This document shows, piece by piece, positions 1 to 7,037 of a stretch of DNA of 34,570 bases. Source of the DNA: Paludibacteraceae bacterium (GTDB lineage Bacteria; Bacteroidota; Bacteroidia; Bacteroidales; Paludibacteraceae); assembly GCA_017541805.1 (NCBI GenBank), contig JAFXYK010000028.1, positions 1 through 34,570 of the forward strand, read 5' to 3'. A program made the translations under genes and the position numbers. The notes beneath the pieces were generated by a model. The model was not told the DNA's origin, searched no databases, and was given only the letters and a program-made list of their open reading frames with translations. Within the stretch, counting starts at the first letter, position 1; each line of letters starts with the position of its first letter.

Positions 1-1220
1 TTACCACCCATATTGAGATAACCCGGCTCCCATGTTCCTTTCGCTAAATTGGCTTCTACAGAGAGAAGGCCGAACTCAGCCGGTATTCCACCATTATTCA
101 GAGTGGGCGCCTCCCCTAAACTCAAATCAACGCAGCAATCCCCGCTGACAGGACCAACAGGAGGAACGGGAGGAGTATCGCCGCCGTCGCAGGAAGAACT
201 GACCTCCCCGTTCTCATTCACAGTCAGCGTAGCACCTGCGCCGCAACTGCTGTTCGTTACGTAGTTCTTCGCCTCCGCTGCACTCAAGGCATCATATGGA
301 TATGTCGGAGCGGAAACAGAACCTGAATTACTCGGCAGGTTTCCCGTACAGTTTACGAATTTGCAACTGTTGGTCGTGTTGTTGAACGGTTTCCATATTT
401 TATTGGCGCTGTTTGCGGAACCCGAGAAAGTACAGCCCTCGAAATAACTGCTTACATTCTCCGGACCGACGTAGTAATCCGCTACGGACGAGTTCCAATA
501 ACAATTCAGGTAATGAATCAATGCGTTGCGGCAGCGCGTCATTCGTTGCTTGCATCCTTGATCCCACCAGCAATAACCATATGTGATGTTATACTTCCCG
601 TCGGCAGGCTTGTCACTACTGCCCGAACCCACCAGATTGGAGAAACGGTGATCATCCGCGCCGCCTGAACCACCGGCTTTGGGAGACTTTAAATAGCGGA
701 AACGGCACCATGTCACGCTGATATTGTCTGACGTTCCTTTTATATCAAAATTACCGTCAACACCATCTTGGAAATCGCAGTGGTCAACCCATACATTCGT
801 CGCTTTGTCCAAACATAAGTTGTCCCATCCGTCGCAGTCATAGGCTCCCGGACCTTCAAAGATGACGTTGCGTATGATAATATTGTTGCCTTTGATATAC
901 AGAATACCCGACTCATCTTTGTTCTGCTTGTTGGATATCAGTTTTTTACCCGGCAAGGCCATGATGGTCAAGTTATCCTTATCCGTGCTGATATGATTCG
1001 TCACGGTGATATCTTTGGTGATGATGATGACGCTGTTCTTGGTGTTGAGGGCCGTAGCTAACTTACTCTCGCTGTCCACCAGGGTAGGGTTGGCATTGCC
1101 GCCGCCGGTTACATTATTGCCGGCATAACCCCATGAACTCGTGGCGCAGTAATTAACTGCGAATGTAGGAATACAGAGTACAGAATACAGAATACAGACT
1201 AAGACGATGATCTTTTTCAT
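1..1220 (-). CDS. Secreted PL1-family pectate lyase-like protein (3' end outside window)
   Basis: A reading frame of 406 codons stays open to the window edge, so the C-terminus is missing. It starts with a signal peptide (MKKIIVLVCILYSVLCI, then a probable cleavage site near PTFA). The body looks like a right-handed parallel beta-helix of polysaccharide lyase family 1: a WVDHCDF strand near residue 144, DGNFDIKG then ISVTWCRF near 154-174, and QRMTRCRNALIHYLN near 225-239, which matches the family's RxxRxR...HxxNN segment carrying the catalytic Arg. PL1 enzymes cleave pectate by beta-elimination. After the helix comes a Pro-rich linker (TPPVPPVGP, near residue 352) and the start of another Cys-containing domain, a typical design for multidomain Bacteroidetes hydrolases. 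A T9SS C-terminal sorting domain could follow but is not visible. The ATG lies 3 nt after the ybeY stop, so the two may be cotranscribed. Substrate is inferred from family only. Confidence 0.8.
   Translation of the reverse strand, partial: MKKIIVLVCILYSVLCIPTFAVNYCATSSWGYAGNNVTGGGNANPTLVDSESKLATALNTKNSVIIITKDITVTNHISTDKDNLTIMALPGKKLISNKQNKDESGILYIKGNNIIIRNVIFEGPGAYDCDGWDNLCLDKATNVWVDHCDFQDGVDGNFDIKGTSDNISVTWCRFRYLKSPKAGGSGGADDHRFSNLVGSGSSDKPADGKYNITYGYCWWDQGCKQRMTRCRNALIHYLNCYWNSSVADYYVGPENVSSYFEGCTFSGSANSANKIWKPFNNTTNSCKFVNCTGNLPSNSGSVSAPTYPYDALSAAEAKNYVTNSSCGAGATLTVNENGEVSSSCDGGDTPPVPPVGPVSGDCCVDLSLGEAPTLNNGGIPAEFGLLSVEANLAKGTWEPGYLNMGG
1172..1199 (-). repeat. Four tandem 7-bp repeats inside the pectate lyase signal-peptide region
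   Basis: Read on the plus strand, TACAGAG, TACAGAA, TACAGAA and TACAGAC follow one another directly (4 x 7 bp). They encode the hydrophobic ILYSVLC part of the signal peptide on the minus strand. Gain or loss of one unit would shift the reading frame. Confidence 0.75.
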
Positions 1221-1223
1221 AAC

Positions 1224-1634
1224 TTATAATTTTGCAAGTGCTTTTTCTTCTTTTTCCGTCATCTGCGCCTTTGTCTCCGGCGTCTTGTCGCCTTGGCCGG
1301 TGAGGTGCAGCACACCATGAATCAGAATGCGGTGCAGTTCCTGCTCAAACGAGCATCCTACCATTTCTGCATTTGAACGAACCGTGTCCAAGGAGATGAA
1401 GATATCTCCATTGAGCGTCGAAGCCGTGGAATAATCAAAAGTAATGACGTCGGTATAATAGTCATGCCCGAGGAACTCCCGGTTGACTGCTAACTCTCGT
1501 TCGTCGGAGCAGAAGATATAGTTGATATTGCCCACCGAAAAGCCGTAATCTGCTGCCACGGCGCGTATCCAACGGATGATCCTTCTCTCTTCCAACGAAG
1601 GCATATCGATACTATCTGTGCTAAATCGAATCAT
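1224..1634 (-). CDS. ybeY: Endoribonuclease/rRNA maturation factor YbeY
   Basis: YbeY is a metal-dependent endoribonuclease needed for 16S rRNA 3'-end maturation and ribosome quality control. The 136-residue protein carries the family motif as IHGVLHLTGQGD (residues 105-116): H106 and H110 are two metal ligands, and Asp116 sits where the enterobacterial protein has its third His. As I recall, Asp at this position is usual in Bacteroidetes YbeY. The conserved CSDE, HDYYTDVITFDY and GDIFISLDTV segments are present. I chose the ATG at 1634 (MIRFSTDSIDMP). The longer frame from 1673 would overlap the upstream membrane-protein gene by 38 nt and add residues not typical of the family. The chosen start leaves 1 nt after the upstream stop, so the two genes are probably coupled. 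Confidence 0.93.
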   Translation of the reverse strand: MIRFSTDSIDMPSLEERRIIRWIRAVAADYGFSVGNINYIFCSDERELAVNREFLGHDYYTDVITFDYSTASTLNGDIFISLDTVRSNAEMVGCSFEQELHRILIHGVLHLTGQGDKTPETKAQMTEKEEKALAKL

Positions 1635-1635
1635 A

Positions 1636-2868
1636 TTAACCAAAGAAAATAGGTGCGATGGCGAAGGCGGCAATGATGCCAGCCAGATCGGCTAAGAGGC
1701 AACATGCAACGGCGTGGCGTGTGTTCTTGATACCCACCGAGCCGAAGTACACCGCCAGCACATAGAAGGTGGTGTCCGTCGTGCCTTGTAAGATACAACA
1801 CAAACGTCCCGATAAACTGTCTGCACCGTAGTTATTCATCGCTTCCAACATCAAACCGCGTGCGCCGCTGCCGCTGAGCGGTTTCATGAGGGCAGTAGGA
1901 ACAGCTTGCGCCAGTTCGGTGTTAATACCGACGAGTGCGAAGAGCGAAGCAATGCCTTCTTCGAGCAGTTCCATAGCACCCGAAGCCCGGAACATACCTA
2001 CTGCTACGAGAATGGCAATCAGATAGGGTATGATGCCGATGGCAACCTGGAATCCGCCTTTGGCACCGTCAATAAACGAGTCATACACATTGATCCGCTT
2101 GCACATCGCTTGGATGACAAACCAGCAAATGACACCTAAGAGGATGACTGCGGCTGCTGCTGCAGAAAGAACTGCCAGTTTATTGTGCGACATCTGCGTT
2201 GCGCCCCATACCATCAATCCCATTAAGCCGGTGAGACCGATTAATGTCCCTAAGACGACAGGATCTTTCAACCGTATTTTTTGCGCTACGCATACGCAGA
2301 TTAAACCGACCAGTGTGGCTACGTATGTTGCAATAAGAATCGGCAAGAAGACGTCAGCAGGGTTGGCGGCTCCACATGTGGCGCGATAGCCCATGATGGT
2401 CGTCGGAATAAGCGTCAAGCCGCTAGCGCCCAATACAACGAACATGATCATGGCATTGGATGCCTTGCTTTTGTCCGTATTCAGTTCTTGCAGTTCCCCC
2501 ATCGCTTTGAGTCCCATTGGTGTCGCCGCGTTGTCCAAACCCAGCATGTTCGCAGAGATATTCATCAGCATCGAACCGAATACAGGGTGCCCCTTTGGGA
2601 TTTCCGGGAAGATACGACTGAAGAAGGGATTGATGGCGCGCCCCAAGGAATTGACGGCTCCGGCGCGCTCGCCAATCTTCATGATTCCCATCCATAATGC
2701 CAGAATACCGGTAAGGCCGATTGATAGTTCAAAGCCGGTTTTGGCATTGTCGAACGTGGAGTTGATGATGTCCGTAAATATGCCGATATTGCCATACGCA
2801 ATGGCTTGTACCAGCCCCATCACAACCGCCAGAAGAATGAGCGAAATCCAAATGTAATTCAAAATCAT
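1636..2868 (-). CDS. SpmA/SpmB-type nucleoside-recognition (Gate) domain membrane protein
   Basis: A 410-residue polytopic inner-membrane protein in which an N-terminal SpmA-like half (about 1-200) and a C-terminal SpmB-like half (about 255-410) are joined. Both contain Gate-type segments. Typical stretches are GLDNAATPMGLKAM (about 110-123), LGASGLTLIPTTIMGYR (about 146-162), and in the second half KPLSGSGARG with LQGTTDTTFYVLAVYFGSVG. In spore formers SpmA and SpmB act in spore-core dehydration. Non-sporulating Bacteroidetes carry the fused form, whose substrate is unknown; transport of a small solute or nucleoside is a family guess only. The gene starts immediately after a strong divergent promoter, so its mRNA would be almost leaderless. 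ybeY follows 1 nt after its stop. Confidence 0.85.
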   Translation of the reverse strand: MILNYIWISLILLAVVMGLVQAIAYGNIGIFTDIINSTFDNAKTGFELSIGLTGILALWMGIMKIGERAGAVNSLGRAINPFFSRIFPEIPKGHPVFGSMLMNISANMLGLDNAATPMGLKAMGELQELNTDKSKASNAMIMFVVLGASGLTLIPTTIMGYRATCGAANPADVFLPILIATYVATLVGLICVCVAQKIRLKDPVVLGTLIGLTGLMGLMVWGATQMSHNKLAVLSAAAAAVILLGVICWFVIQAMCKRINVYDSFIDGAKGGFQVAIGIIPYLIAILVAVGMFRASGAMELLEEGIASLFALVGINTELAQAVPTALMKPLSGSGARGLMLEAMNNYGADSLSGRLCCILQGTTDTTFYVLAVYFGSVGIKNTRHAVACCLLADLAGIIAAFAIAPIFFG

Positions 2869-2872
2869 GCTG

Positions 2873-2904
2873 CAAAATTACAAAAAATCTTGCACATATG
2901 CAAA
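2873..2904 (-). promoter_or_regulatory. Bacteroidetes-type promoter for the SpmAB-like gene, ybeY and pectate lyase
   Basis: On the minus strand: -33 box TTTG (2901-2904), a 20-nt spacer, then -7 box TAATTTTG (2873-2880). Both match the Bacteroidetes consensus TTTG / TAnnTTTG. The ATG begins only 4 nt past the -7 box, so transcription should start at or within about 2 nt of the start codon. Confidence 0.75.
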
Positions 2905-2920
2905 AAAAATTGTAATTTTG
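2889..2920 (+). promoter_or_regulatory. Bacteroidetes-type promoter for the O-methyltransferase gene
   Basis: The -33 box is CTTG (2889-2892, one mismatch to TTTG), followed by a 20-nt spacer and TAATTTTG (2913-2920). The start codon at 2929 is 8 nt past the -7 box, giving a predicted 5' leader of about 5 nt. It overlaps the opposing promoter at 2889-2904. Confidence 0.72.
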
Positions 2921-2928
2921 CAGCATAA

Positions 2929-3741
2929 ATGACAAATAATACACTTTTGCATAGTGTCGGGGCCTATCTGCGGCATGCTTTGACGGCTTGGAATACGACC
3001 GGAGAAGGCATTCATTCGCCGTATCTGTTTGAGTTGGTGCGGTTCATCCTGCGTGACGAGAACGGGTATTATTGCTTTGCGGATATCGAGCACAGGCGAG
3101 AATTGCTCTTGGCTTGCCGCGATATGCTGGATGTGGTGGATTACGGTTCGGCGGGTTCGAAAGAAGGACTGCATGTGCAACGGCGTGTATGCGATATCGC
3201 GAAGAACCATTTGGAGAGTGCGCGAGTGGGGCAGATGCTTTTCCGGTTGGTGAACTGGTTAGGAGAGAACGAGAAACGGCCTCTGGAGATCTTGGAATTA
3301 GGCACGTCCTTAGGAATAACCACAGCTTATCTGGCTGCGGCGGACAGTAGGAACAGGGTGTTGACCTTGGAAGGAAGCGGTGCGGTTTTGAAGGTAGCGC
3401 AGGGAGTATGGAGAGCGCTGCGGATGGAGAATATCGAGTGGCAGGAAGGGAATATTGACGATACCTTATATAAATACGCGCGCGAGAAACTGGATGTGGC
3501 GTATGTGGATGCCAACCATACGTATGAAGCAACGATGCGGTATGTGAACTTTTTGTTACCGCGCATGCAGGAGAAAGGCGTTATTGTCTTGGATGATATC
3601 CATTACTCGGCAGAGATGGAGCGCGCATGGCAGGAGTTGAAGGCCGATTCACGCGTTACGACCAGTATGGATCTGTATCACGTGGGATTGCTCTTCTTCG
3701 ATCCGCATTATCTGAAACGCAACTATAAGATACGACTATGA
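2929..3741 (+). CDS. Class I SAM-dependent methyltransferase (O-methyltransferase-like)
   Basis: A 270-residue cytoplasmic protein. The Rossmann-type SAM-binding motif I is LEILELGTSLGITT (residues 119-132). DVAYVDANHTYEA and KGVIVLDDIHYSAEME further on resemble the motif IV and metal-site regions of class I small-molecule O-methyltransferases, including Asp-Asp. The N-terminal segment GEGIHSPYLFELVRF is typical of a Bacteroidetes branch of unknown substrate. The next gene starts inside its stop (ATGA overlap), which suggests translational coupling with the cobalamin adenosyltransferase. The methyl acceptor cannot be predicted. Confidence 0.82.
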   Translation: MTNNTLLHSVGAYLRHALTAWNTTGEGIHSPYLFELVRFILRDENGYYCFADIEHRRELLLACRDMLDVVDYGSAGSKEGLHVQRRVCDIAKNHLESARVGQMLFRLVNWLGENEKRPLEILELGTSLGITTAYLAAADSRNRVLTLEGSGAVLKVAQGVWRALRMENIEWQEGNIDDTLYKYAREKLDVAYVDANHTYEATMRYVNFLLPRMQEKGVIVLDDIHYSAEMERAWQELKADSRVTTSMDLYHVGLLFFDPHYLKRNYKIRL

Positions 3742-4238
3742 TATACACAAAAACGGGAGACAAAGGTACCACTTCGTTGGCTAATGGTCAGCGTGTGGCG
3801 AAGACGGATGTCCGTATTGAAGCCTATGGCACGGTGGACGAACTGAACAGTTGGATAGGGATGCTGCGAGTGACCTATCCGAGTGAGCAGTTGGAGTGGG
3901 TGCAGAGCAAACTCTTTAATCTGGGAGCGGAATTGAGTGAGGCTCCGGGGGAGTGGATTACGGAAGACGACGTGCATCAATTGGAGCAATGGATCGATGC
4001 GATGCAGGAGGTTGTTCCGAAGCAAAAAGCATTCGTTTTGCCTATGGGCGGAGAGGCGGTTTGCAGGTGCCATGTTTGCCGCACGATATGTCGTCGTGCG
4101 GAGCGCAGAATGATCGAAGCAAAAGCATCCGAAACCAGCCTGAAAATGGTGAATAGATTAAGTGACTATTTATTCGTGTTATCGCGATATATTGGCTATA
4201 AAAATAACGAAAAAGAAGCGATTTGGTGTAAAAATTGA
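3738..4238 (+). CDS. PduO-type ATP:cob(I)alamin adenosyltransferase
   Basis: It transfers the adenosyl group of ATP to reduced cobalamin, giving coenzyme B12. The N-terminus has the ATP-binding signature TKTGDKGTTSLANGQRV (residues 4-20), followed by RIEAYGTVDELNSWIG. The C-terminal helix bundle has CRTICRRAERRM (about 113-124), containing the conserved Arg-rich active-site helix, and NRLSDYLFVLSRY. At 166 residues it is somewhat shorter than the roughly 185-190 usual for the family; the shortening lies in the middle, before the VLPMGG segment. It overlaps the methyltransferase stop by 4 nt. I see no methylmalonyl-CoA mutase or cobalamin biosynthesis gene nearby, so the link to B12 use is by family only. 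Confidence 0.9.
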   Translation: MIYTKTGDKGTTSLANGQRVAKTDVRIEAYGTVDELNSWIGMLRVTYPSEQLEWVQSKLFNLGAELSEAPGEWITEDDVHQLEQWIDAMQEVVPKQKAFVLPMGGEAVCRCHVCRTICRRAERRMIEAKASETSLKMVNRLSDYLFVLSRYIGYKNNEKEAIWCKN

Positions 4239-4266
4239 CGAAAAATGTAAAATATTAATAAAAATA

Positions 4267-4298
4267 TTTGCACAAGTCGAAAGTTTTTACTACTTTTG
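4267..4298 (+). promoter_or_regulatory. Promoter ahead of the DUF2795 gene and T9SS operon
   Basis: TTTG (4267-4270), 20 nt, TACTTTTG (4291-4298) is an exact match to the Bacteroidetes -33/-7 pattern. Predicted transcription starts near 4302, giving a leader of about 74 nt before the ATG at 4376. No other comparable promoter was seen in the short gaps further down the run, so this is the best candidate for driving porPKLMN and the genes after it. Confidence 0.75.
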
Positions 4299-4375
4299 CA
4301 CGAATTTTGAAAAACTATGCCCGTACTGGGTTCGTTTGTCATTGGAATAAAGTAGATAAATATAGGGTAATTCGT

Positions 4376-4603
4376 ATGTATTGGACACTTGAATTAGCAT
4401 CAAAATTAGAGGACGCTCCGTGGCCTGCTACCAAAGAAGAATTGTTGGACTACGCTAATCGTATCGGAGCGCCGGCTGAGGTAATCGAGAATTTGGAGGA
4501 ATTGGAGGATGATGATGAGGAGCAGTATGAGAGTATATTGGACTTGTGGCCCGATTATCCTACGCAAGATGAAGATTTCTTCTTCGATGAAGAGGAATAT
4601 TGA
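4376..4603 (+). CDS. Small acidic DUF2795 protein
   Basis: A 75-residue protein beginning MYWTLELASKLEDAPWPATK, with a very acidic tail (DDDEE near residues 42-46, then DEDFFFDEEEY). This resembles a small conserved Bacteroidetes protein of the DUF2795 family, function unknown. A longer in-frame start at 4268 exists, but it lies upstream of the predicted transcription start, inside the promoter, so I reject it. porP starts 34 nt downstream, after a heptamer repeat, so the two may share a transcript. Confidence 0.85.
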   Translation: MYWTLELASKLEDAPWPATKEELLDYANRIGAPAEVIENLEELEDDDEEQYESILDLWPDYPTQDEDFFFDEEEY

Positions 4604-4611
4604 TGAGTGAA

Positions 4612-4632
4612 AGTTAAAAGTTGAAAGTTGAA
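4612..4632 (+). repeat. Three tandem 7-bp repeats just upstream of porP
   Basis: AGTTAAA, AGTTGAA and AGTTGAA are contiguous, with a partial copy before and after. They fill most of the 34-nt gap between the DUF2795 stop and the porP TTG start, ending 5 nt before it. An in-frame TGA (4629-4631) falls inside the repeat. Confidence 0.75.
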
Positions 4633-4637
4633 AGAAT

Positions 4638-5603
4638 TTGAAACGATATATTGTTCTGCTGGTGGGGCTATTGGCCGTTGTGACTGCGAGTGCGCAGTTT
4701 GATCCTCAGATGGGGCAATATATGTATATGCCGACGGCGTATAACCCAGCGGCGAGCGGTGAAGGTGATTTGATGAAAGTAGCGGGAATGCACCGCATGC
4801 AGTTTGTGGACATCACCAATGCGCCGATGAGTACCTGGTTCTCGTTCACTTCGCCTTTCGTGATCGGGAAGACGAGTCACGGTGCCGGAGTACGATTCCT
4901 GAACGACCGATACGGTTTGTTTACTACGCAATCGTTTTATGTGCAGTATGCATACCGGCAGAAGTTGGGGAAAGGGCATTTGAGTGTCGGCGTGGATCTG
5001 GGATTCGTGAACCTGGGTTTCAAAGGTGATTCGGTCAACCTGAGCAAGATGGGGGATGACTATCACGACACGAATGATCCGGCGCTTCCGACGGGAAGCA
5101 AGTCCGGCATGAAATTTGACATGAGTGTGGGCTTGTATTACAGCACCCCGGTATGGTGGGTCGGAGCGAGTTACAGTCACTTGACGCAACCGAAAGTGGA
5201 CCTGAGCGGCGGAACGGACGGCGAGCAGAAAGAGGTGAAGCTGGCAGGGACGATGTATATAGTAGGCGGATATCATTTCCGGCTGAAGAACTACAAGGAA
5301 TGGGTGTTGACGCCGAGCGCGATGGTGATGAGTGATTTTGTGAGCTGGGATGTGAACCTGACGCTGATGTGCGATTACAAAGATCGCTATCGTTGGGGAC
5401 TCGGTTACCGAATCGCGGGAAGTGTGAATATATTGCTGGGTATAGATATCATCTCCGGGCTGCAGTTGGGTTACAGTTTCGAACTGCCGACGAACAAACT
5501 GCTGCTGGAGAGTTATGGCAGTCACGAGCTATATCTGGCGTACGGATTTGATATCCTGAAGCCGAAACGGACAAACAAGTATAAATCAGTAAGGTATTTA
5601 TAA
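4638..5603 (+). CDS. porP: T9SS outer-membrane protein PorP/SprF family
   Basis: PorP is an outer-membrane beta-barrel protein of the type IX secretion system. In Porphyromonas it associates with PorK and the PorE partner; SprF is the gliding counterpart. The 321-residue protein has a signal peptide (MKRYIVLLVGLLAVVTASAQF), the family's early segment YMPTAYNPAASGEG (residues 30-43), alternating beta strands throughout, and a C-terminal KPKRTNKYKSVRYL typical of PorP. It begins with TTG at 4638. An in-frame stop at 4629-4631 rules out an earlier start, and the next Met (residue 25) would remove the signal peptide, so the TTG start is well supported. It is first of five contiguous T9SS genes. 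Confidence 0.93.
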   Translation: MKRYIVLLVGLLAVVTASAQFDPQMGQYMYMPTAYNPAASGEGDLMKVAGMHRMQFVDITNAPMSTWFSFTSPFVIGKTSHGAGVRFLNDRYGLFTTQSFYVQYAYRQKLGKGHLSVGVDLGFVNLGFKGDSVNLSKMGDDYHDTNDPALPTGSKSGMKFDMSVGLYYSTPVWWVGASYSHLTQPKVDLSGGTDGEQKEVKLAGTMYIVGGYHFRLKNYKEWVLTPSAMVMSDFVSWDVNLTLMCDYKDRYRWGLGYRIAGSVNILLGIDIISGLQLGYSFELPTNKLLLESYGSHELYLAYGFDILKPKRTNKYKSVRYL

Positions 5604-5632
5604 CACCTTATATATAATATAATAGTTGGAAA

Positions 5633-5646
5633 ATTAATCGATTAAT
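5633..5646. repeat. 14-bp perfect palindrome ahead of porK
   Basis: ATTAATCGATTAAT reads the same on both strands and ends 7 nt before the porK ATG, in the 50-bp porP-porK gap. It could be an operator or just AT-rich chance; no known regulator site is recognised. Confidence 0.5.
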
Positions 5647-5653
5647 AACCAAT

Positions 5654-7003
5654 ATGAAAGTAACGAAAATTTTACCATTAGTAGCGCTGTGTGCGCTGGT
5701 ATTGGTTGGATGTAACAAACCGGCGGGAGAGCTTGTAGGAGCATACCGTTCTACCAATTTTAAAGAGGCGAACCCGTATGGTATGTTGTTCATTAAAAAG
5801 GGCTCATTCATGATGGGTTCCAACACGCAATCGGCAGTATTCGAGCAGCCGGATAACGTGGTAATGGTGACGGTGGATGCGTTCTGGATGGACGAGACCG
5901 AGATCACCAACAACGAGTATCACCAGTTCGTAAACTGGGTGCGTGACTCTATTGCAATGACTAACCTCGTAGCTGCCGGAATGACGGATTATGCTCTTCA
6001 GCCGAAAGATGAAGATTTCGATGAGGAGAATTTCCAATTGAACTGGAGCAAGAAAGTGCCTTGGAAGAGCAAGGAAGAGGATATCGTAGATGCATTGTCT
6101 GCGATGTACTACTCGAATGGCAAACTGAATACCAACCATCTTCACTATCGTTATAACTGGGTGAATATGGATGAGGCGCTGCCGCAACGCAACAAATTCG
6201 ACGTGGCAACCAGTACTTATCCTCCCGGAGCAACAGCACGTGTAGATACTTTCTGGGTAAACGAGAACGGCGAGATCAAAGACTCGACGATCATTCGTCC
6301 GTTGAAGGAGCCGAAAGATCTGTTGACGGAGAAGATCATCTGTATCTATCCGGATACTTTGGTTTGGGCGCGTGACTTCCAGTTCTCATACAACGATCCG
6401 TTGCTTCAGATGTACTTCAAACACCCGGGATATGCTGAGTATCCGGTTGTAGGTGTTACTTGGGAGCAAGCACACGCTTTCTGTAACTGGCGTACCAAAC
6501 TGTTCAACGGTGCTTCGGCATTGGAGGCGAATGACTATCGTCTGCCGACAGAGGCACAATGGGAGTATGCTGCCCGTGGTGGCCGCAAGATGGCGATGTA
6601 TCCGTGGGGCGGTAACTACGCTCGCGACGCAAAGGGTTGTTTCTTTGCTAACTTCAAGCCGTACCGTGGTGCATACAACGATGATACGGGTACTACGACT
6701 ATGAAGGTAGCTCAATTCCGTCCGAACGACTTCGGTCTGTATGATATGGCCGGAAACGTAGCAGAGTGGACCAACTCGGCATACCAGAGCGCGATGAACA
6801 CTCATGTGCACGACTTGAATCCGGATTACAGTTACATGGCTCGTAAGGCCGATCCGGACATCTTGAAACGCAAAGTGGTAAAGGGTGGTAGCTGGAAGGA
6901 TATCAGCTATTTCATGCAGTGCGGTATTCGTACGTATGAGTATCAGTACGAGAGCCGTCCGTATATCGGATTCCGCTGCGTTCGTGCCTATATTGGCGAT
7001 TAA
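5654..7003 (+). CDS. porK: T9SS ring lipoprotein PorK/GldK
   Basis: PorK is an outer-membrane lipoprotein that with PorN forms the large periplasmic ring under the T9SS translocon. The N-terminus is a lipoprotein signal with lipobox LVGC (Cys20). The rest is a formylglycine-generating-enzyme (SUMF1)-like fold: KKGSFMMGSNTQ (about 49-60), DETEITNNEYHQFVNW (about 79-94), YPVVGVTWEQAHAFCNWR, YRLPTEAQWEYAARGG, MAGNVAEWTNSAYQ, KGGSWKD, and a C-terminal GFRCVRAY. GldK/PorK use this fold structurally, not as an enzyme, which I take from the family. Length (449) and position between porP and porL fit well. Confidence 0.95.
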   Translation: MKVTKILPLVALCALVLVGCNKPAGELVGAYRSTNFKEANPYGMLFIKKGSFMMGSNTQSAVFEQPDNVVMVTVDAFWMDETEITNNEYHQFVNWVRDSIAMTNLVAAGMTDYALQPKDEDFDEENFQLNWSKKVPWKSKEEDIVDALSAMYYSNGKLNTNHLHYRYNWVNMDEALPQRNKFDVATSTYPPGATARVDTFWVNENGEIKDSTIIRPLKEPKDLLTEKIICIYPDTLVWARDFQFSYNDPLLQMYFKHPGYAEYPVVGVTWEQAHAFCNWRTKLFNGASALEANDYRLPTEAQWEYAARGGRKMAMYPWGGNYARDAKGCFFANFKPYRGAYNDDTGTTTMKVAQFRPNDFGLYDMAGNVAEWTNSAYQSAMNTHVHDLNPDYSYMARKADPDILKRKVVKGGSWKDISYFMQCGIRTYEYQYESRPYIGFRCVRAYIGD

Positions 7004-7037
7004 TCTAATTTAGAAAATTTTAAAACAATATACAATT

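Larger units (their letters stand above)
2867..2926. repeat. 17-bp perfect inverted repeat spanning a divergent promoter pair
   Basis: ATGCTGCAAAATTACAA at 2867-2883 is matched exactly by its reverse complement TTGTAATTTTGCAGCAT at 2910-2926. The 26-nt centre holds a second small palindrome with arms TTGCA and TGCAA (2890-2903). The outer arms hold the two -7 boxes; the inner arms hold the two -33 boxes. Confidence 0.9.

Noticed and set aside
1227..1234. TAATTTTG on the plus strand between ybeY and the pectate lyase gene
   Set aside because: It matches the -7 box, but there is no TTTG about 20 nt upstream, and it would drive only antisense RNA into ybeY.
5589..5609. Hairpin after porP as a terminator
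   Set aside because: TAAGGT/ACCTTA is only 6 bp, AT-rich and without a T tract; porK is clearly in the same operon.
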